Assembly (NCBI RefSeq): GCF_002968295.1
Contig: NZ_CP134399.1
Span: 496,001-560,000 of the forward strand
Length of the DNA: 64,000 nucleotides
Source: Mycobacterium sp. ITM-2016-00317
GTDB taxonomy: Bacteria; Actinomycetota; Actinomycetes; Mycobacteriales; Mycobacteriaceae
Reading direction: 5' to 3'
A model generated the notes under the pieces. It was not told the origin of the DNA, did not search any database, and saw only the letters and a program-made list of their open reading frames with translations. Below, one piece after another: positions 28,238-35,047 of the stretch (position 1 is its first letter; every line of letters starts with the position of its first letter). Both the position numbers and the translations under genes were made by a program.

Positions 28238-28852
28238 ATGGAGCACACGGTCACCCTCTGGGTGGATGACTCCAACGCGATCTTCCGGCGCGGCCTCGCA
28301 CATTGCCTGACCTCGTCCGGGTTCGCGATCGTCGGAGAGAGCGTGCACCTCATTCCGGCACCGGACGTGACAGCTGCGGAGATCTGGTTGCTTGAACTCG
28401 ACGGGCCGGCCGCGCTGGCCGCGGCCTGCGTCGCCGCCGACGGACCGCGATGTGTCGGTATCGCGGAAGCGGGGTCCTCGGCCCTGATGCAGAACGCCGT
28501 CAAGGCCGGATTCACCGGGCTGCTGATACGCGAGGAGATCACCCCCGCCTCATTGGTCGCTGCGTGCCGGGCAGTGGCCTGCGGCATCGGATCCATACCG
28601 TCGGCGATCCTGACGCCGCTGCTCGGCTGCGGAAGCAGTCCGGGCTCGCTGGTCGATCGCGGCGTGCTCGCCTGCCGTGAACTGAGCGTGCTGCGACTCC
28701 TCGCCCAGGGCAGCACAACCCGCGAGATCGCCGGTGAATTGAGCTATTCCGAACGCACGGTCAAAAACATCGTCCACGACACACTCGCCAAGCTGCACTG
28801 CCGGACGCGCGCCGAGGCCGTCGCGGTGATGGCGCGCCAGGGAGCGCTCTAG
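28238..28852 (+). CDS. Degenerate response regulator 2 with LuxR-type HTH
   Basis: A 204-residue regulator with the same build as its upstream neighbour. The receiver starts TLWVDDSNAIFRRGLAHCL, with the acidic pair retained, but the phosphoacceptor position is Glu53 (EIWLLELDG) instead of Asp, a change that often mimics the phosphorylated state. The HTH (VLRLLAQGSTTREIAGELSY, SERTVKNIVHDTLAKLHC) is well conserved. The shared FRRG motif and matching layout suggest the two arose by duplication. It lies 107 bp after regulator 1. Confidence 0.8.
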   Translation: MEHTVTLWVDDSNAIFRRGLAHCLTSSGFAIVGESVHLIPAPDVTAAEIWLLELDGPAALAAACVAADGPRCVGIAEAGSSALMQNAVKAGFTGLLIREEITPASLVAACRAVACGIGSIPSAILTPLLGCGSSPGSLVDRGVLACRELSVLRLLAQGSTTREIAGELSYSERTVKNIVHDTLAKLHCRTRAEAVAVMARQGAL

Positions 28853-28947
28853 CGCGAAAGCTCGTTGCCCCGAAGGTTGCCCCGTGGGCTCTCGTCGCGC
28901 ACGACGCGGCCCATTAGCGTCGGTCTCGTTAAGGGAGGAGGCCACAT

Positions 28948-29280
28948 GTGCTCCAGGTTCTGCTGGCCGGTTTCGGCGAAGTGGCGCGGCGCGGCATCCG
29001 GGCCATCCTCTCGTCGCCGGAGTTGGTCATCGACGAGTGCGCGATCGAGCGTGTGATGAGCGCCGTTGTCGTCCTCACTCCGGACGTGGTGGTGATCGAG
29101 GCCGGTGTACGCGAGCTCGCGCGCGCCGAACGGGTGGCTTCCACCTGTCCTGCGGTGACGGTGGTGGCATGTTCGGCCAGCGAGGCGACGATCCGAATCT
29201 TCCCGAGATTCTGTGGCGGGCAGTACCGCTCGCGGCCCCTGAGTGCCGAGGCGTTACGCGAGAGCGTGCGGGACCGATGA
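28948..29280 (+). CDS. Receiver-like small protein without DNA-binding domain
   Basis: A 110-residue protein starting at a GTG preceded by GGGAGGAGG. It looks like a receiver domain alone: LQVLLAGFGEVARRGIRAIL corresponds to the first strand and helix, but the acidic pair has been lost (AGFG) and the phosphoacceptor position is Glu51 (DVVVIEAG). No helix-turn-helix follows. Its stop codon overlaps the ATG of the transglutaminase-like gene (ATGA), so it is translated together with the structural-looking genes. It may act as a dimerisation partner or inhibitor of the two preceding regulators. Confidence 0.7.
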   Translation: MLQVLLAGFGEVARRGIRAILSSPELVIDECAIERVMSAVVVLTPDVVVIEAGVRELARAERVASTCPAVTVVACSASEATIRIFPRFCGGQYRSRPLSAEALRESVRDR

Positions 29281-30320
29281 GCATCTCCTGCGACACCGGC
29301 ACCGCTCTCCTGACCAAATCCGGCGGGCCATTTCGTGTGACAACCAGACGCATACCGTCGGGGGCGCGCGGAACGGACTGGACGCTGGAGCAGATAAGGT
29401 CCTTCATCCTCGACGGCGCGAAGGACTTCACGGTGCGCAGGCGGGTGGTCGACATCCTGATGGCCCAGCGGGTCCGTGCGAGGGATTATCTCGGCGAGGT
29501 CAAGGCACTGTTCGAGTGGGTGCAGAGCAACGTCCGCTATACCCGTGACCCGCATCGAGTGGAGCTGCTGCATTCCGCACGACGAATGCTCGAACTGCGC
29601 GCCGGAGATTGCGACGACATGACCATTCTGCTCGGCGCGATGCTGCAATCCATCGGTCACCCGGTCCGGATCGTGGTGGTCGGGCCGGATCCCAAGCGTC
29701 CCAATTTGTTCACCCACGTCTATCCCGAGGTTCAGTTCCGGGGGCGGTGGATTGCTCTGGACGCCACAGTGCCGCATCCGATGGGGTGGAGGCCCCGGGC
29801 GATCGTGAAGAAAGTCATCTCGCTGCGAAGGAGACCGGTCATGAGCCTGCATGACTTCGACGACGGACTCGGTCAATCGTACGGTGCCGAGGATCTGATC
29901 GAGGCGGTACGGACCAGTGGTCTGCAACCGCGCGATCCACGGGTGAAGTCTGCCTGGGATCAACTGCGGTCCCGAGGAATACTGGCACGCGAGCTCTGGG
30001 TGCGGCGGCTGCTCGTGCGTTTGTGGCGGCAGGGGCTACCGCCGGGTAACCGGCCGCGCAGCGCCGCCAGACTCGACGTGGCGATCCGCAGTCCAGGACC
30101 GTCCGGCTACGAAACCCCGGTGGCGCCGGCGCATTACCCAGGCACGACGGTGTACTACCCGGGAACAACGGGTCTTTACCCACGTCCTGCCCCCTACGGT
30201 TGGCGTCCCGGACAGCGCCCCCCGCCGTGGCGACCGCGTCCTCTCCCGTGGCGACCGCCACGGGTGGTTCCCGGGCCGCCTTCCACGTACTACCGGCCTG
30301 TGGTCCGGCGGCATCGATGA
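29277..30320 (+). CDS. Transglutaminase-like cysteine protease/crosslinker
   Basis: A 347-residue protein. The central transglutaminase-like domain is at about residues 60-170 (LGEVKALFEWVQSNVRYTRD) with a complete triad: Cys112 (GDCDD), His147 (THVYPE) and Asp162 (ALDATV). The C-terminal 80 residues are rich in Pro, Arg, Tyr and Gly (repeats around HYPGTTVYYPGTTGLYP, then WRPRPLPWRPP), a likely disordered surface-binding tail. No signal peptide is seen. Start ATG overlaps the previous stop. In bacteria this fold includes proteases, amidases and crosslinking enzymes; here it heads a set of small beta-rich proteins, suggesting a maturation or crosslinking role. That is inference. Confidence 0.82.
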   Translation: MSISCDTGTALLTKSGGPFRVTTRRIPSGARGTDWTLEQIRSFILDGAKDFTVRRRVVDILMAQRVRARDYLGEVKALFEWVQSNVRYTRDPHRVELLHSARRMLELRAGDCDDMTILLGAMLQSIGHPVRIVVVGPDPKRPNLFTHVYPEVQFRGRWIALDATVPHPMGWRPRAIVKKVISLRRRPVMSLHDFDDGLGQSYGAEDLIEAVRTSGLQPRDPRVKSAWDQLRSRGILARELWVRRLLVRLWRQGLPPGNRPRSAARLDVAIRSPGPSGYETPVAPAHYPGTTVYYPGTTGLYPRPAPYGWRPGQRPPPWRPRPLPWRPPRVVPGPPSTYYRPVVRRHR

Positions 30321-30331
30321 TCCGAAAGTTC

Positions 30332-30339
30332 GAGGAGGA
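30332..30339 (+). promoter_or_regulatory. Strong Shine-Dalgarno for a 12-codon leader ORF
   Basis: GAGGAGGA lies 6 bases before the ATG at 30346. It is much stronger than the site directly ahead of the next full gene (GGGAGA, inside the leader ORF), which argues that the leader is translated. Confidence 0.6.
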
Positions 30340-30345
30340 CCAGCA

Positions 30346-30384
30346 ATGACCGAGTTCAAAATTGCACGCGTGAAGGGAGATTGA
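30346..30384 (+). CDS. Putative 12-residue leader peptide
   Basis: A mini-ORF, MTEFKIARVKGD and stop, with an excellent ribosome binding site. It ends 4 bases before the ATG of the next gene, whose Shine-Dalgarno lies inside it, so ribosomes finishing the leader could restart at the next ATG. The segment IARVKGD resembles the start of the next protein (MARVTGV), suggesting a short duplication. Either a regulatory leader or a decayed first start; expression is unproven. Confidence 0.45.
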   Translation: MTEFKIARVKGD

Positions 30385-30388
30385 GACC

Positions 30389-30964
30389 ATGGCACGTGTG
30401 ACCGGCGTCAAGGAGAAGCTGCACAGCCCTCTCTACGATGCCATTTTCATCAACGAAGGGGAAACCCTCGCGGATGTGATGCGGGACCCGAGCGTCATCC
30501 GGTTCTTCGTCGACGTCCAGAACAAGACCCGACTGGAGACCAACCTACAGGCCTCCGGCGTGCTTCCCAGCCTGAACACATTCGAGGCCAGGGCCATGCG
30601 TGTGGTGATCAGCGGTCCGAACGCCGATCGCTACGACACCCGAGACCTGTTCATCCCGGAACTGATCTACGGATCGGTGGTGTCACTGTTGGTCGGTGAG
30701 AAGGAAGCCATCACGGCTCCGACGTACATGTTCCCTTCCGGTGCCGGCGTACTCGGAGGCGGCGGTGAGATGCCGCTCAGCCACGGCGAACCCGATCCCC
30801 TGTCGACTTTCCGGTTCGCTGAGCCGGTGTTCATCGATCCGCAGCAGAATTTCCGCGTCGAGATGCTGTTCCCGCGAGGGGTGGCGCCGCTGCTGCTTGA
30901 GGAGATCGGCCCGCGGCACATCTGGGTGGTCCTCGACGGCTACCTCACACGTGACGTGCAGTGA
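30389..30964 (+). CDS. Beta-rich structural-like protein A
   Basis: A 191-residue protein with no named family. It has no signal peptide, no cysteines and no catalytic motif, and is predicted by eye to be mostly beta strands (FEARAMRVVISG, VVSLLVGEKEAITAPTYMF). The stretch FAEPVFIDPQQNFRVEMLF matches MAKPMLFQPRSTIRVVVDEI in protein B position for position, and both proteins end with a hydrophobic strand plus GY (WVVLDGYLTRD versus FIALHGYKILG), so the two look paralogous. Composition and size fit jelly-roll virion or shell proteins. Preceded by a leader ORF; 18 bp before the next gene. Confidence 0.75.
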   Translation: MARVTGVKEKLHSPLYDAIFINEGETLADVMRDPSVIRFFVDVQNKTRLETNLQASGVLPSLNTFEARAMRVVISGPNADRYDTRDLFIPELIYGSVVSLLVGEKEAITAPTYMFPSGAGVLGGGGEMPLSHGEPDPLSTFRFAEPVFIDPQQNFRVEMLFPRGVAPLLLEEIGPRHIWVVLDGYLTRDVQ

Positions 30965-30982
30965 CGAAAGGCGGCGATACCG

Positions 30983-31717
30983 ATGCAGGACAACAATCTT
31001 GACGGCCTCGGCGACGAGGAGTTGATGACCGTGCAGGGTTTGGATGACGTCGCGGACTACGGTGCGCTCTATGAAGCGCCGGACGGGTCGCTGTTCCAGG
31101 TCCAAGGCTTCGACGATGGTCTGGAGGATTCGGCGGATGCGATGCCCGGCGAAGTACGGTTGGGCGATGACGGCAGGCTGTACCAGTGGGTGCAGGGGTA
31201 CGACGGTCTCGGCGATCCGGTCGGCTTCTGGTCGCTGATTCCCGGCATAGCCAAGACAGTGCTGCCGATGGTGGCGTCCAGAATCGCACCACGCTTGCGG
31301 CGCTTCCTCGCGCCGGCGGTGCGGCCGGCGCCGGTCGTGCGGCGGGCACCGGTCGTGCGGCGCGCACCGGTGATGCAGCCGCCCCCCGACGTGCAACAGG
31401 CGATGGAGCCACCGGTGCCCGTCCCGGACGAGGCGGGCGATGTCCTTACCGGATTCGGCGCTCTGTACCAGGCGCCCGACGGGAGCCTGTACCAGATGCC
31501 GGGCGTCGGCGACGACGACCAGCTCTCCGACGACGATCTCGACGGTGACGACGACGAATTGCGCGGCACCGAGGGCTATCTCAGAGATCCCGGGGGTGGG
31601 GCGTGCTCGTGTTCCGGGTTGCGCGGGATGGACGCCTACGTGCCGGCCGAGCCGCCGCAGACCCCGGCATTCGTCCGGCCCGTGGTAGCACCCGACATGT
31701 GGCGCCCGCTGTGGTAG
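30983..31717 (+). CDS. Asp-rich repeat protein with hydrophobic core segment
   Basis: A 244-residue protein, unknown family. The N- and C-terminal parts are strongly acidic and contain three related units: YGALYEAPDGSLFQ, VRLGDDGRLYQWVQGY and FGALYQAPDGSLYQ. Between them lies a hydrophobic/amphipathic stretch (VGFWSLIPGIAKTVLPMVAS) followed by Arg- and Pro-rich repeats (PVVRRAP twice or more). Such a plan, acidic repeats flanking a membrane-active helix and a basic arm, suits an assembly, scaffold or membrane-binding protein. The C-terminus has a CSCSG cluster. Sits between A and B in the operon. Confidence 0.72.
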   Translation: MQDNNLDGLGDEELMTVQGLDDVADYGALYEAPDGSLFQVQGFDDGLEDSADAMPGEVRLGDDGRLYQWVQGYDGLGDPVGFWSLIPGIAKTVLPMVASRIAPRLRRFLAPAVRPAPVVRRAPVVRRAPVMQPPPDVQQAMEPPVPVPDEAGDVLTGFGALYQAPDGSLYQMPGVGDDDQLSDDDLDGDDDELRGTEGYLRDPGGGACSCSGLRGMDAYVPAEPPQTPAFVRPVVAPDMWRPLW

Positions 31718-31729
31718 GAGGAGGACCTC

Positions 31730-32314
31730 ATGCAGGATGAACAGTTGGGAGCCGCACGGTTGCTCGGCCCACGACAGGAGCTACAGCCCAATGGCTGGGT
31801 AGTACCTACGCGGCTCAAGGAGATTCCCTACGACCACGTCGCGGTCTTCACCCTGGCCGGCAGACGCGGTGCGCGGGTCGAGGACGTCATCAACGTCTCC
31901 GTCGACGGGGTGTTCATCGCGACATCCATCGGGTACAGCTTCGTGCCCGCCGAACCGGCGGGTCCCGTGGTGTTCAGCCTGCCTGACGTCAACCAGCTGT
32001 TGGCCGGCCTGTTCGATGATCCCAGGATAGGGCTGCGCGCCCTCGCCGCAAAGGTTTTCGGTATCGACTTCACCTACAGCATCATCGACAGCGGGACCGG
32101 TCGCGAGTTGCAGAATCGGTCGCTGCACAACATCGCCGGACTGGGCAGCCCGGACGGTCGGCGCCCGTTCCGGCCGATGGCCAAGCCGATGTTGTTCCAG
32201 CCGCGGTCCACGATCCGGGTGGTGGTCGACGAGATCTCGGCGGGTCCTCTGTACGAACGCGGACAGTTGTTCATCGCCCTGCACGGCTACAAGATCCTCG
32301 GCACCGGGATGTGA
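31730..32314 (+). CDS. Beta-rich structural-like protein B
   Basis: A 194-residue protein, paralogue of protein A by its C-terminal half: MAKPMLFQPRSTIRVVVDEI aligns with the corresponding A segment, and it ends LFIALHGYKILGTGM. The HGYK ending is reminiscent of terminal strands of phage structural jelly-roll proteins, but I cannot verify this. The gene has one of the strongest ribosome sites in the cluster (GGAGGAGG, 31717-31725 area), fitting high expression. No signal peptide or membrane segment. Followed by protein C with a gap of 3 bp. Confidence 0.75.
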   Translation: MQDEQLGAARLLGPRQELQPNGWVVPTRLKEIPYDHVAVFTLAGRRGARVEDVINVSVDGVFIATSIGYSFVPAEPAGPVVFSLPDVNQLLAGLFDDPRIGLRALAAKVFGIDFTYSIIDSGTGRELQNRSLHNIAGLGSPDGRRPFRPMAKPMLFQPRSTIRVVVDEISAGPLYERGQLFIALHGYKILGTGM

Positions 32315-32317
32315 CCG

Positions 32318-32797
32318 ATGCCGGCGCATCAGGTGTGCGGGTGTCCCGGCGCAGGCCAATGCGATGTCTGCGACAACCCGCTCGATTCCGGGCCGTTCGA
32401 CAGCAGCGCGGTTCTACCGGCTCCCGGACCGGGCCAGGAGATCGTGCTGGCGCGGTACTCGTTACGGCCGAGGCACTGCGGAATCTTGCGCTACTTCAAT
32501 CAGTTCACCGACCGGCACGCCGCCGATCCGACCAAGATCCGGACACCGGGCTACCACTGGCAGATCCGCTCGGGAGCGCAGCCGCTCGATCCCTATCTGA
32601 CATTCGAGCACATCATCAACCCGTGGGGATCCTCGGCCGTCCCGGTGGACATCCGGCTACCGGAGTCCGCGACCGTCGAGTTCATCCTCCGCAACGTCGG
32701 TGCCTCCGGTGCCGACGTGCTCTCCGAGGTCGGCGGACGGATTGTCGGACGCCATTGGTACGACACCCGTTTCGGCGGCGCGCCGCGTTCGTTGTGA
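32318..32797 (+). CDS. Beta-rich protein C with N-terminal cysteine cluster
   Basis: A 159-residue protein of unknown family. The N-terminus carries a compact cysteine cluster, CGCPGAGQCDVCDN, possibly metal-binding or disulfide-forming. The rest is beta-rich, with PVDIRLPESATVEFILRNV resembling the penultimate strands of A and B, although similarity is weaker. It starts 3 bp after the stop of B, so the two are co-translated. Probably a minor component of whatever A and B build; this is inference from order and texture only. Confidence 0.7.
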   Translation: MPAHQVCGCPGAGQCDVCDNPLDSGPFDSSAVLPAPGPGQEIVLARYSLRPRHCGILRYFNQFTDRHAADPTKIRTPGYHWQIRSGAQPLDPYLTFEHIINPWGSSAVPVDIRLPESATVEFILRNVGASGADVLSEVGGRIVGRHWYDTRFGGAPRSL

Positions 32798-32830
32798 ACT
32801 GGTCGTCAGGGTGAATCAGGAGGCTCGTCA

Positions 32831-33588
32831 ATGTATCTCAGTGATCAATCGACGCGTGCGGACACACAGAAAATGGTGCACCGCCGCAAAGCGGTCCGCG
32901 TCACGACCGGAATGGGTGGCGCGAGCACCGCACCGGATCTACTCGGCGCACCGATCTTCGACTTCCCCGCATGTGCGCCGTGTCCGTTGCCGAGTGCAGA
33001 ACAGTGCGGAGCCGCCCTGCGGCAGGCGATCGTTCGGGCGATCGTCCTGGCCGACAACGCTGCTGACAAGGTCGACGCATCGATCAGCGTGCCGCCCGCA
33101 GCCCGGAGCGCAGATGCCGTGCGCACCGCCACGGTCTTCCGCAGCTTCTTCGGGCATGATCCGTCGCGACCGGTTCCGTGGGCCGGCAACGAGGCGTCCG
33201 GAGTCAGCGTCGCCAAACGATTGCGGTCAGTGGCCAGGGAGCTCGACGGTGGCCGTCGCATCACCTTCGAATGCCGGCGGTGGCCGGCTGCGCAGGCAAC
33301 GATCTGACGTGTTGCACACCGTGCGACAACGCCTGGGTGCATGCGAACGTCGGTCGCAGCACGGTGGTGCTCTGCCCGATGTTCTGGGCGGCCACCCGAG
33401 AGATCCGGGCCGGGATCATCATCCACGAGATTCTGCACCTGCTGTACGGGCACCTTCGCGATGTCGGCCGGGGCCGGATCCTCAACGCGTGCTACGAAGC
33501 GTTCGCCCTGCGGCTGGCCGGAATCACGCCGGATCCCTTCGACGTCTGCAACTGTCGGGCCACGCCGTGCCCCGCACCGGTCTGCTGA
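32831..33588 (+). pseudogene. M35-like zincin metallopeptidase, frameshifted
   Basis: Two overlapping frames (32831-33307 and the frame of 33178-33588) together encode a protein of about 252 residues. The second part holds the zinc motif HEILH in RAGIIIHEILHLLYGHLRD, then NACYEAFALRLAG, plus a cysteine-rich CAGNDLTCCTPCDNAWVHAN; this layout resembles the lysine-specific/deuterolysin-type (M35) metallo-endopeptidase domain. The first frame ends in RRITFEC, the strand expected just before it. The frame shifts by -1 near 33273-33290, consistent with one lost C (TGCCGGCGG for TGCCCGGCGG). Good Shine-Dalgarno (AGGAGG). Could be a true loss or an assembly error. Confidence 0.75.
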
Positions 33589-33679
33589 CGCGCATTCACG
33601 TCGACTGCACTGTGCTGTGTGGGAACGGCCTGTCCCAGGCCGGAGGTCCGTAGGCACCTCTGCTCCGCCGTCACAGGTA

Positions 33680-34912
33680 TCACGGCAACTGGACGTCGAC
33701 CCGGGTGGTGGCGGTGCCGGTGCCGTAGACGATGACGATGGTTCGCACGCCTTGGGCACGGCCGGGCAGGAACTTACGCACGGTGAGCGCGATCCGCCGG
33801 ATCTCGCCGGCGATCGCCTTGCGGCTGCCGAAGTCACCGCTGCCATATTGCGGTAGAACGACTTTCACGAAGCTCGAGTTGGCACGCCGGGCCTGCTCGA
33901 GCTGTTCGGCAAGACTCAACGCCAACACCTGGGCGTCGGGATAGGTCTGGGCCTCCTGCTCCGCCGTGTCCCGGGCGTACCGCGCCGCGTCCTCTTCGGT
34001 GGGTCCCGCGGTCTCCAGTGCCCGTCGCGTCCTGGTCAGTCGTACCCGCACATGTGAGGGCAGCAGGGCTTCGGGACTGACCTGTGCCTTGACCGCGCGT
34101 TCGACGCGGGTCACCACGTCGACCGGCAGAAGGGCGCCCGCCGGGTTGGGCGTCCGGGGTCTCTGGGCTGTGCGACCCCCGCGCCACGTCAAGCGCAGAA
34201 CGTCGGAGGTCCCCGGATCCTGCCTCGGCGAGGGTGGGACCGGGGGAGGCGCGGCGGGTTCGGGAAAGACCTGTACGCCCGGTATTCCGGTGAGTTTGCG
34301 GAACCCCTCGGGGACCACCTCCCGACCGATGTGGGCGACGGCGGCTACCGAGGGGCGGTTCGAACAGAAGCTGCTTCCGGTGTGTTCTGGCGTCGGGGAG
34401 TACAGGTCGATGTGGGCGTCGAACTCGTCTCGTGATCGCGGCGAGCCGACCGAGATGTGAAGGCTGTCGGATTTCGAGATCTCCCGCAGCGTGGTCTGTC
34501 CTTTGTGCAGGCTCGCCCCCGCTCCCTGGGCCATGCAGAATCGGCCGGTCGCCATCAGCGCCGTGATCAGCGCGTCGCCGGAATGTGCGGCGAAGTACAC
34601 CGCCGGTGTGACGCCGGGAACCCGAAGTGCGCGATCGGCGACCATGAACGGCGCCTCGCCGGCGGTGACCTTGACGATGCGACGGACCTGCGGCCACACC
34701 CCGTACCGGCACAGGCGATTGAAAATCGCGGTCAGCGCGACGCGGATGTCGCGGTCGAGCCCGTCGAACCATTCGGCCGGCTTGGCGAACGACGCGGACA
34801 CCACCCGTTTGAGCTCGGCCGGCTGCTTGTCGAACCGGTCGACGGAGACCGCCGAACAATCGGTGGAAGCGCCCGGAGGCTGTCCGAGGCCACCGCCGGT
34901 CACGACATACAT
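33680..34912 (-). CDS. Orphan protein, unknown function
   Basis: A 410-residue protein without recognisable family. The N-terminal 200 residues are mixed alpha/beta (RVVSASFAKPAEWFDGLDRDIRVAL by sections) and contain possible catalytic or metal positions in DSLHISVGS and EFDAHIDLYS. A Pro-rich linker at about 225-250 leads to a helical region and an ending with alternating strands (GVRTIVIVYGTGT, TTRVDVQLP). No signal peptide or membrane helix. It is convergent with the broken zincin gene and could belong to the same accessory block, since it lacks any link to the exporter gene on its other side. Confidence 0.65.
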   Translation of the reverse strand: MYVVTGGGLGQPPGASTDCSAVSVDRFDKQPAELKRVVSASFAKPAEWFDGLDRDIRVALTAIFNRLCRYGVWPQVRRIVKVTAGEAPFMVADRALRVPGVTPAVYFAAHSGDALITALMATGRFCMAQGAGASLHKGQTTLREISKSDSLHISVGSPRSRDEFDAHIDLYSPTPEHTGSSFCSNRPSVAAVAHIGREVVPEGFRKLTGIPGVQVFPEPAAPPPVPPSPRQDPGTSDVLRLTWRGGRTAQRPRTPNPAGALLPVDVVTRVERAVKAQVSPEALLPSHVRVRLTRTRRALETAGPTEEDAARYARDTAEQEAQTYPDAQVLALSLAEQLEQARRANSSFVKVVLPQYGSGDFGSRKAIAGEIRRIALTVRKFLPGRAQGVRTIVIVYGTGTATTRVDVQLP

Positions 34913-35047
34913 GGCACGCCACCAGTCTGGCTCGAATCCCCGCCCGGGGCGCGTCTATTCATGACGTCATCCTCGCGGCGACAGGGGTGTGCCGGCAGGG
35001 GTGAGCGGGCAGACTTTCGGGCATGCCGGGAACCGGGGTGGGCTGAC

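Noticed and set aside
32318..32797. Protein C as a ferredoxin or zinc finger because of its Cys cluster.
   Set aside because: The spacing CGCPGAGQCDVC fits no known ferredoxin pattern, and the rest of the protein is beta-rich.
27543..34912. A complete prophage.
   Set aside because: No integrase, terminase, portal, tail or lysis genes could be recognised; only possible structural and maturation genes are seen.
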